Under the pieces are notes generated by a model, which was not told where the DNA came from, ran no database searches, and saw only the letters and a program-made list of their open reading frames with translations. Shown here one piece after another: positions 56,167 through 64,000 of a stretch of 64,000 bases of DNA. A program made the translations under genes and the position numbers. The stretch's first letter is position 1. The number at the start of each line of letters is the position of its first letter. Origin of the DNA: Akebia trifoliata (lineage: Eukaryota > Streptophyta > Magnoliopsida > Ranunculales > Lardizabalaceae); NCBI GenBank assembly GCA_017979445.1, contig CM030706.1:19392967-19456966 (forward strand). The letters are read 5' to 3'.

Positions 56167-56689
56167 AATCGAGAAGATGGCGGTTACGTACAAAGATTGG
56201 CACGACATGTTGCCTTTCGCGCTTTATGCCTATCGAACCTCGTTCAGGACTTCGATTGGGGCAACTCCGTATTCACTGGTTTATAGAATGGAAGCAGTTC
56301 TACCTATAGAGGTCGAGATCCCTTCCCTCCAAATCTTAAAAGAAGCAGAGTTAGATGAAGCGGAATGGATTCAAGCTCGGTTTGATCAACTGAACTTGAT
56401 TGAAGAAAAGCGCCTCGCAGCCATCTGCCACGGACAGATCTATCAGCGACGGATAGCTCATGCCTACAACAAGAAAGTTAAACCTAGAGATTTCTCACCA
56501 GGAGACCTTGTATTGAAGAAGATTCTGCCGATCCAAGAAGATGCCAGGAAAAAATTTCGACCAAACTATGAGGGACCCTTCGTTGTGCAAAAGGTGATGA
56601 CAAGAGGAGCTCTAATCCTTACGGAGATGGACGGACAAGTCTTCCCTCAACCTATCAATGCTGACACTGTCAAGAAATACAACGCCTAA
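56163..56689 (+). pseudogene. Integrase C-terminal fragment of element 2
   Basis: An uninterrupted frame covering the end of the catalytic core onward (WHDMLPFALYAYRTS, ATPYSLVYRMEAVLP, AYNKKVKPRDFSPGDLVLKK, YEGPFVVQKV, QPINADTVKKYNA). Intact where element 1 has its one-base loss, and therefore useful to locate that frameshift. It lacks all catalytic residues because of the deletion to its left. No start codon of its own is implied. Confidence 0.9.
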
Positions 56690-58169
56690 AAACTAACCCT
56701 GAGATGATGAAAGGCCATCTTTGCTATTCTAAACCAACAAATCTAACCTTAGTCAACCCCTTTGAGCCATCACATTCATTTCTTAACCTAAGACTTGGGC
56801 GAGTCAACAACTACAAAATGATACAAAAACAAAACAAAAAAAAGAAAGGCAAAAGAAAAGAAAATCAAATCAAAAGCATCAAAGAACTCCTGGCCCGCAT
56901 GAGGATAAACTGTGAACGACTAAAAATACAAAAAAATTAAAAAAGTCAAAAACCCGAACACTTGATCTGAGCTCGACCCAAATCTCCAGCCTAAACAAGT
57001 TCGAGAGTCGCTGGGAGGAGACATAGATCACCTTTTCGAAATAAAAATAGACGAACCCCATGTCTGATCTATTCTAGATAAACCCAGACCTTAGCCTTTT
57101 TGTATCCTGCCACTACCATAAGCCTAAGCCAACGTTTCGTCCCAACAAAAGTCCTTTTTGATCAGGGAAGGTCCTAGGGCAACACAATGACAGTGGCAGC
57201 ACCAATGATCTTGCAACTTGGTCCGGATCTCAAAGTCTTATTAGTCGTTGGAAGACTCGAGAGGGGAATCCAGGTCGGATATTCGAAAAAAAAGAGTACT
57301 TAAAGTGTAGAGTAGCTGATCTCGCGGCTCAACTTGAGTTACCGAACTACGAATAATCGTCAGCAAACTCGAGAGGGGAATCTAGATCGATTATTCAAGA
57401 AAGAGTGCCATTACAAGAGTAGAGTCGTCGATCTCACAGCTCAACTTGAGTCACCAAGCCACAAAAACACAGAGACTCCGAACTGAATTGTAATGGAAAA
57501 ATCTAAAAATACAAGCATAGTCTGAAAGGGCATAGTGAAAACCTGAAAGGGCGCTATGAGTAAAAGAATCAGACTATGGTAAGATCAAAGCCACCAGCAC
57601 GATGAAAATCCTGAAAAGGACGTCGATGCGCAAAAATGTGGAAACCGGGTCTGGTGAAAATCATAACTGGCACCAGGGACAATAAGGGTGAAAAAGAAAG
57701 GAAAAAAAAATAAAAACAAAAATAAAAAAAAAAAAAACGAGAACTCCTGGCCCGCAAGAGTATAAACTGTGAATGGCGAGATCCATCCAAAATCTCAAGA
57801 TCCAAACGAATAACAGTCTTCCAATACTAGGGCACTGGGGATGACTCTAAAGGAACCATGAGAACAATTGACGTTTGTATCCCCTGTGTTTGGCAAAAAT
57901 ACCAGGATCGTCACAACCAAAGATTTTACAAACCCTGAATTTATCGTACTCATTTGGTAAAGACATTTCACAAAATTTCAAAACTACTATTTTGGCCAGT
58001 GATGACAAATCTAGGACTCATTTGACAAAACTGCGTGTTTTAAGGAATAATAGATAAACCTGAGGCCAAGTAAATACAAAACCTATTTTCTTTGCATTAA
58101 TCTTCTAACATTTTACATACATTCAAATAATGAAAAGAAAATACAAAAGTAAGAATATAGCGCAATCAG
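56690..58169 (+). other. 3' region of element 2
   Basis: Matches 2900-4460 of element 1 in reverse. Includes two blocks CCTGGCCCGCA-GAG-ATAAACTGTGAA (56889-56917, 57748-57775), the duplicated 110-bp module (about 57227-57470) and A-rich runs. No sense-strand gene. Confidence 0.7.
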
Positions 58170-59769
58170 TCAAACATCATGGTGAGAAATGAAAAAAGAG
58201 TCAAGGCGCTCCTCCAAAGCACGGATCCGGACAACTTGACTCATCATCACTTTCTCGGCATTGGAAGCATCACGGCTTACCAAGTATGCTGCAAAGTTCT
58301 CAAAATGAGGACACTGGGCAAGTCGATCCCTCAACTCAGCAACTTCAACTCGAAGCCTAGCTACTTCACTACCATCACTAGATCCAGACTGGGCAAGGGC
58401 AGATGTCAGTAGAGCGATCTCTTTCTGCATCTTCTTCTCGGACTTGAGCCAAATGGCTTGAATCCGACGATGATCAGTCTGAGACTCCTCCACTCGATCT
58501 CGATAGTCAAAGAAGGATGAAACACCAGGACGTGTTCGGGGAACTATCGACACTGATGGTCTCCCAGAGATGTGCTCTCGAATCCAATGCAAGTATGCCG
58601 AGAATTGGTGTGTTGCAAAGATGGGTCGACTCAGAACCTCAACCCGACTCCATTCTTTTACGAGTCGACCCAAAAGTGCAGTAGACAACGGACCAACCAA
58701 CTCATTGAAATTCTCAGGGATGAGCACACCCTAGTCATAGCCAAATTGATGAAAAACCCAAAGTGATACATAATGGGTTTCCCCGTGAAGACCAATCAAA
58801 ACGAGAAAACGGACACCATCAAATGCTATCACGGGAGACCCTCGAGGTTGGAAGGCACCAACCCATCTCACTTCTTCATCATCAAGGTTACCAATAAAAA
58901 AATACCATTCTTCTTTGCCACCAGAGGTGAAGGGAGCAACTCGTCTTGACATCATAAGTACGAGATCGGCATTAACGTAAAAGGGATGACTAATAACTTC
59001 GGTGGAAGCCAGATGATCCATAAACCAAAACTACAATAACAGGAGCATTCTAAACTTTGGAAACTAGTGAATTTAAGTTTTAAGTTAAATCTAAATTAAG
59101 TTTGGAATTTACCTGTAGAAGGGGAGCGCATCCTTGGAAAATTCAATCACGACCGGACGAACAAGCCGTGAGGGATGGAAACATCTCGGTCAAAAGTATC
59201 AGTGCCAACAGGCGCCCCTCCCGGACTTGTTGAATCACGTGAATAAGAGAAAGATCCATGATGTCTCCACCACCTGAAAACAGGAGTTGATTCACCACCA
59301 TCAAAGTAAGAGCATTAAAATGAATCAATGGTTTCGAAGAGTCCATGAGGCGTTCAATCAAGAAAGACTTGGACATTGTTTTCAAAACCGATCCACCATC
59401 CGGAATCTTCAAAAACTTGCAGCTTATCCCCAAGAAATTGGAAGCCTCACTTCGGTATCCATCACGCAACGGTGGAATCACAATTGGGCCCGATATCTCA
59501 AGCCCCAACAACACTTCAAACTCCTCAATGGTGGGAGTCATTTCGTGCACCCCAAACCGAAAGAGATTAAGCTCGGGAATCCAATACCCCAACATTGCCT
59601 CAATCAAGCCCCATTGCAATGGGATCTTGGGCAAAGAAAGAGTGAATCCCAATTTATTAAAACACCATTGAGCTCTATCATTATTTTCCATACTACTTAT
59701 CCAACTACTCAAAAAATGATCGACAATGCCATACCTTTTCAAATTAGGGAGAATAGAAGACACCTCCAT
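58170..59769 (-). pseudogene. Antisense extra gene 1, plant-mobile-domain-like
   Basis: Opposite in strand to the element. Two exons, 59113-59769 and 58170-59030, with an 82-bp GT-AG intron in phase 0. Start MEVSSILPNL. The residues WIPELNLFRFGVHEMTPTIE, FEVLLGL and, across the intron, an FQGCAPLLQ-FWFMDHL pattern resemble the 'aminotransferase-like, plant mobile domain' family found in transposons and some host genes. The C-terminus is a predicted coiled coil (SEVARLRVEVAELRDRLAQ). Two in-frame stops disable it: TGA near 59143 and TAG near 58729. A remnant of the same gene is in element 1 at 2735-3073. Function is unknown. Confidence 0.72.
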
Positions 59770-59914
59770 GGAGTTTGAGAAGAAGCCTTGAGGAAGAAGG
59801 TGAGCAAAATCGACCTAAAAGGGGAAAAAGGGAAGTAAAATCGTAAAAAAAATGAGAAGTTAGGGCAAAATCAATGGTAAAACAGGCTTAAAGCAAGGAG
59901 TGAGTCGTGCTGGT

Positions 59915-60121
59915 CCGTGTCTTAAACACGGATGAAGACAAAACTGATCAATCTGTGCCAAAAGTACGGATAAAGTTAGAACCAGCTCATCCGTGTTTCA
60001 AGTATGGATAAAGTACAACGTGACTTATCCGTGCCTAAGACACAGATGAAATCCAAAATACCTCATCCGTACTCCCAACACGGATGAAAGTTTGGTAAAG
60101 TGATCCGTGTTGAAAACACGG
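59915..60121 (-). repeat. 38-bp hairpin array, copy 2 (upstream of antisense gene 1)
   Basis: Six 17-nt inverted repeats start at 59915, 59953, 59991, 60029, 60067 and 60105, exactly 38 bp apart. Examples: CCGTGTCTTAAACACGG, CCGTGTTGAAAACACGG. Spacers are 21 nt and variable, most beginning ATGAAA/ATAAAG and ending CAT/TAT. It is 146 bp from the start codon of the antisense gene. Confidence 0.92.
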
Positions 60122-60639
60122 ATCAGAACGTTCTCAGTCCTAGGGCCAAGAGTCATGTGAATTTTGAAAAATTTCGGACCACATAGTGGACGTCTCATGT
60201 CTCAAAATCTCAAAATTATATGAAAAATAGTGGAAACTCCTACGTGCTCGATAAATGAGTTCAAAACTCTCGAGAACCCCCAAAATATGTACCGGGCACG
60301 TAGGAACTTTCCAAATTGGGCCAAGTCAGGCCTCTACAAACCACCTCACTTACCATGGATCCCAATTGACTCACACCACTCAAAGAACACACTCGAAGGG
60401 TCCTTGGGACCCTAATCACACCCTCTACCCGCCCGTGAGCTCACCAACACTCAAAAGGGCTCAAAAGCCCTGATGATCGATCACACCCAAGAAGTTCAAG
60501 TCGATTGCACAACATGATCATACAACAAATGCAAGGAATGATAAACATACAGGCATATATATATATATAAGTGAACTATTTACAAATATGCCTGAGTCTA
60601 ATACAAGAATGTTTACATATGTTGCAAGGTACAATAAAA
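60122..60639. other. Spacer between antisense genes 1 and 2
   Basis: No gene supported. Short (TA)n run at 60557-60568. The plus-strand frames at 60230-60473 are not supported by any recognised motif. Confidence 0.5.
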
Positions 60640-63260
60640 TCAAATAGAGGGGGGAGCATCGTCCCAGGCACTCTGAGTCTCCGGAACCGTTCCAGAAGAG
60701 GATCCAGCCACAACACCAGAACCCGACACCCCGGAAGAAAGTAGACCATGCATCCGCAGTCATCCCTCGAAACCCGTGAAGAAGAGCTCTGCATCCAGGA
60801 CAACATTCTGCTCTGTAGTCCCCGCAAGATCAGCGCCAGGGACGGAGGGTCCAGTGGAGGGGGAGGCCTGAAAATAAAGAAACAAAGCATATAGAATTAC
60901 AGGCAATAATGCGTACAGAATATGCAAAGAAATGAACAACTAAATGTAAATGCTTACCCTAGGAGGTGTTGGAGGCCGCGCAGAGGTACTCACTCCGTCT
61001 CAGCGTCGATAATAATCCTGAGAAAAACACAAGAAGAACCAATCAAGACAGAATATCTATGAACTACAATCTGTGAAATGAAAGGGAATAGAAACAACAT
61101 ACCATCTCAGCCTGCAAACGTGACTCTCGCAGCACCATCTCCAGCTCTAACTCCTGGATCCTGGCTGCCTGCGCCTCTATAAGAGCCTCCTGCTCCTCAA
61201 TCCGAGCAGCCTACTCCTCAATCCGAGCAGCCTGCTCCTCCACCTCCGCTCTAGAGGCCCTCCACCTGTTCTCCATCTCCACGGCCCTCGCCGCCTGAGC
61301 CTCGATCACATCGTAGTCCTCTCGGACACGACGAAGATCATCGGCCTGAAAGCAAGAACACCGACCCAGTGAGAATAATAAGAAGCAGTGAGTTCTGTAG
61401 AAAAGAGATAATGATAGAACACGTACTGTGACGACATGCTCCTATAGTAGAACCCCTCCAATCTTTGTGATACTGGCTCGGGTAGTAACCGCAGGCATGA
61501 TGTATCTAATGGACGACTCTCGGAACTATACTTGTTAGTCACCCGCTCGCACCAGTCTAGCAGCATCTATGCCTCTCGCCTGGGCAAGATACTCCTCTAC
61601 CGTCATAGCCCCCGAGATAGGCTCAAGTGGAGCGACAGGGATGCGAAGGCTCTCATCGTGCTGGAAGAACAGACGCTCCCCTAGATAGAATGTATATCTC
61701 TGCTCGCCAACGAAGTAGGGGTAGCGCTGTCGTCTGGTGTTACGCCTATAGGCGTTCCTCACCTCCTGCCTCCAGCTGACGGTGCGGGGGAGGTCTCGCA
61801 AAGTAACGGAGAAGATCTGCAAAAGAGACAATCAGAAAACAAGTACAGATAGCTTCAAGGCCAAACAAAAGAGAAAAAGTTCAAAGTACTCACGTCTCGA
61901 AGACGACATCGATCGATGTGGGCTCGGGCATTCCTAGGGCTGCTCCTAATAGCTCTAGCGTCTCTCGTAGCCCAAAAGGCGCCCAATGGATAGCCCTCAT
62001 CAAGGTGGCGACAAGTGGGTAAGTAAAAAGGGAAATATACATGAACAAAGATCTGAAGAAAGAAAGAAAAGCGTCAGATGATAAACGAGACACCAAGAAA
62101 GAAACTGAGAAAAAACAAAATGGAGATCCCTTTTACGTCAACAAACTGCCAGAGAAGCGTGTGAAAATCCCAGCTCCACGAGGTGCAGTGATGCCCTCCA
62201 CTACCTAGTCCAAACCAGCAAGAATGGTACCATAAATAAGACTCTCCCAGTCAAAGTCACCAATGTGATCGATATCGTGCATGACTAAGAGGAAAGTGGT
62301 AGAGACTAATGAGTCATCCTCCAAAAAGAAACAGCTACCGATGAGGAGAAGGAAGCAAATATGGAAAATAATGTCGAAGTCCCTATCTCTAAACCGGGCT
62401 GATCTCTCTCGATAGGTGTGAGGGGCTCCGTCTTCTCCCTCGATCAGCAACAAACCCATCAGCACCTCTGTACTGATCCTCCCCATCTTCCCCACCATAG
62501 AGGCAAGGACTTTAGTAAGGCCCCAAATCTCGCCTACCTCCTGGGCCGATAACATAGTCAAGGGCAGGGGCTCCCCATCCATCGCTATGCCCGTGATCGC
62601 CACAAAATCAGAGGGCCTAATACCAATCTCCACCTCGGGCATGTGGAAAGAATGAGTCGCTAGGAACCACTTCTCTACCATGGCTAGAAACAGAGGTCGA
62701 TCTGCTCTGAAAGTCGGTATCTGCAAGAAGGCTCCGAAGCCCACTATAGCAAACTGCGTCTTGATATCGTCAAAAAATAGGGCAGCAGTAGCAAGAAATG
62801 CGCTCCATCTCCCTCGAAAGCTGGCTGAAGGATAAGGGGTAGGAATGTCCAAACAAACCAACATGGAGACATGCCTCCCCAATCCATGAAGAAGAGAGGT
62901 ATCTGGGACCCTCTCGCTCTCCTTTGCAGGGATCTCCACCTTGGGAGCCTCACGACCCACTCGGCCAACGCCTACGGTCCTATCTGCCCGGCCTCGGCCA
63001 CTACGTCGGCCTCTACCACCACTGTTACCCGGTAAGTTCTCAACCGTACCACTATGAGAGGTGCTGGCCTCATCTGCCCTGCTACCGGATGAAGAACCAG
63101 CCACCGAAGATGAATCAAGTCTCCGTGAAGGCTGCCTCGGCCAGCTATACTCCGTCACCACCTTAGACCCCAAAGCAAAGCGAGCCCGAGTCCGGGGCCT
63201 CGCCTCTTCCTCCTCATCGGACGACTGATGCACTACTCGGCTCCTCCGCTCTCTACCCAT
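60640..63260 (-). pseudogene. Antisense extra gene 2, plant-mobile-domain-like with coiled coil
   Basis: Minus strand, about six or seven exons: 62137-63260, 61894-62052, then about 61535-61816, a coiled-coil exon at about 61096-61345, and short Pro/Ser-rich exons down to 60640. The N-terminus (MGRERRSRVVHQSSDEEEEA) is basic/acidic, followed by a Gly/Ser/Arg-rich stretch. The mobile-domain-like core is ATHSFHMPEVEIGIRPSDF ... ITGIAMDGEPLPL. The tail exon is an AARIEEQE-repeat coiled coil. Stops: TAG near 62205, TAG in the coiled coil near 61212 and TGA in a late exon. One exon junction is out of phase. Related in fold to antisense gene 1 but not a duplicate by sequence. Function unknown. Confidence 0.65.
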
Positions 63261-63329
63261 CTACAAGTCGCCATGTGATCGATCAACAATGCAAAAATCC
63301 TATGATCACGTATCTCGATGAAGCTATCT

Positions 63330-63770
63330 CAGTCAAATCTGAGTCAAACCTACCTAGTCAAACCAGAGTCAAACCCAATCGACTCGATCAATCCCAGTCC
63401 ATCTAAGGCAAACTTAGTCAACTCGAGTCAAACCCAGTCAACTCGAGTCAAACCTAGTCCATCTAAGTCAAATTCAATCTAATCCGAGTTTAAACCCAAT
63501 TAACCCAGTCAACCCACTCAACTTAGTCAACCAAACCAACCCAACCAAAACTTAGTCAAACCAGTTTAGCCCTAGACCAAGTCAACCCATTCAATCCAAA
63601 CCCACCCACTAAGTCTAGTCGACTCAAGGTCAACTCAGTCAATCGAAGTTAATTCAACCCAGTCTAACCCCAAACCGAGTCAAACCAGTTTAAACCTAGT
63701 CAACCTAATCAAAGCCAATCAAAACCTAGTCAAATCCAATCAACCCATCCAAACCCAAAACAATACCCAT
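63330..63770 (-). promoter_or_regulatory. GTCAA (W-box core) cluster upstream of antisense gene 2
   Basis: About 18 GTCAA cores in 440 bp (AGTCAAACC / GTCAACTC), which read TTGAC on the minus strand, the direction of the adjacent gene. A degenerate repeat of roughly 10-20 bp makes the cluster. Confidence 0.55.
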
Positions 63771-63779
63771 TCGTACCCA

Positions 63780-64000
63780 TGGACTGTCACAATCCTATCA
63801 AGAGATCATTGGAAAACAAGCAAGCATGGGTTCTCAAAGCAAAACGAAATATCCCTATTTTAAAGTGAGATAAGAAACGTAAAAAGAAAACAAGCATGAT
63901 CAAAATAAAAAATAAAAAAAGAAAGAATCTGATAATTCCTAAATAGTCCAAAGCCAACCAGTCCTATACCAACCCCAAACGGTCCTTAAACTACATCTCT
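63780..64000. other. Window end, element 2 interior
   Basis: AT-rich, no gene or LTR start seen. The 3' LTR must lie beyond the window if the element is complete on that side. Confidence 0.5.

Larger units (their letters stand above)
52036..64000 (+). mobile_element. Second Tat element (element 2), internally deleted, 3' end outside window
   Basis: Plus-strand element: LTR at 52036-54331, primer-binding site, leader with the same three hairpin arrays as element 1, then a direct jump from the 22-bp array into the end of integrase (56163). All of gag, protease, RT, both RNases H and most of integrase are missing. The 3' region matches element 1 in reverse. Two antisense genes follow. The 3' LTR is not reached before 64000. 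Confidence 0.85.

Noticed and set aside
59287..59778. Plus-strand frames of 108-163 codons opposite antisense gene 1
   Set aside because: Shadows of the minus-strand gene, whose conserved pattern and in-phase intron identify the true strand.
55068..60121. The 38-bp hairpin arrays as CRISPR-like or tRNA-like arrays
   Set aside because: Repeat is only 17 nt with degenerate stems, spacers share sequence, no tRNA boxes and the setting is a retrotransposon. Retained as a structural finding only.
58200..61300. Alternative reading of TAG codons as recoded sense codons in the antisense genes
   Set aside because: One TAG aligns with CAG in a neighbouring repeat, TGA stops also occur, and the host genes use normal stops. 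Deamination is simpler.

Overview
The window is nuclear DNA of a flowering plant. It holds two intact, intron-rich host genes with plastid-type N-termini and GT-AG splice sites: a MurB-like flavoprotein and the neoxanthin-synthesis gene ABA4. The rest is nested transposable elements typical of a medium or large angiosperm genome. Species cannot be told from the sequence. No bacterial operons, tRNA, rRNA or CRISPR arrays were seen.

Layout. (1) 81-18519: a solo LTR of a Tat-type Ty3/gypsy family (duplication GTTGG), split by a structurally complete but frame-broken Tat element at 250-16979 (duplication AGGTG). Its genes are on the minus strand. Domain order is Gag, protease with G-patch, RT, RNase H, a second RNase H, integrase. 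Its long leader carries three different arrays of short inverted-repeat units. (2) 18525-23740: decayed gypsy sequence and another LTR. (3) 23760-25357: four tandem palindromic elements of about 360-410 bp separated by (TA)n tracts. (4) 27185-39540: a minus-strand copia relic interrupted by a 10.5-kb CACTA transposon (27619-38102, duplication TCA). The CACTA contains host-gene fragments (GDSL lipase, SEC-C/OTU-like), a LINE fragment and a second solo LTR (33989-35681, duplication GCGCG). A SINE (39653-39895) lies beside the copia relic. (5) 41444-43787: the murB-like gene, plus strand, 4 exons. (6) 44020-50335: ABA4, minus strand, 6 exons, convergent with murB. (7) 52036 to the window end: a second, plus-strand Tat element. 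Its core from Gag to most of integrase is deleted, but the leader arrays and two antisense genes with plant-mobile-domain-like sequence remain.

How it fits together. The duplications order the events: solo LTR, then the Tat element inside it; copia, then CACTA inside copia, then the solo LTR inside CACTA. The two Tat elements share leader architecture (38-bp, 29-bp and 22-bp hairpin arrays in the same order) and an antisense reading frame in the 3' region, so both traits belong to the family and not to one copy. The 38-bp hairpin array also appears a second time, upstream of the antisense gene. This is the part of the window least explained by known element biology. The two host genes are both plastid-related by family: one matches a peptidoglycan-synthesis enzyme, the other acts in xanthophyll and abscisic-acid precursor synthesis. 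Their adjacency looks like chance convergence, not a cluster.
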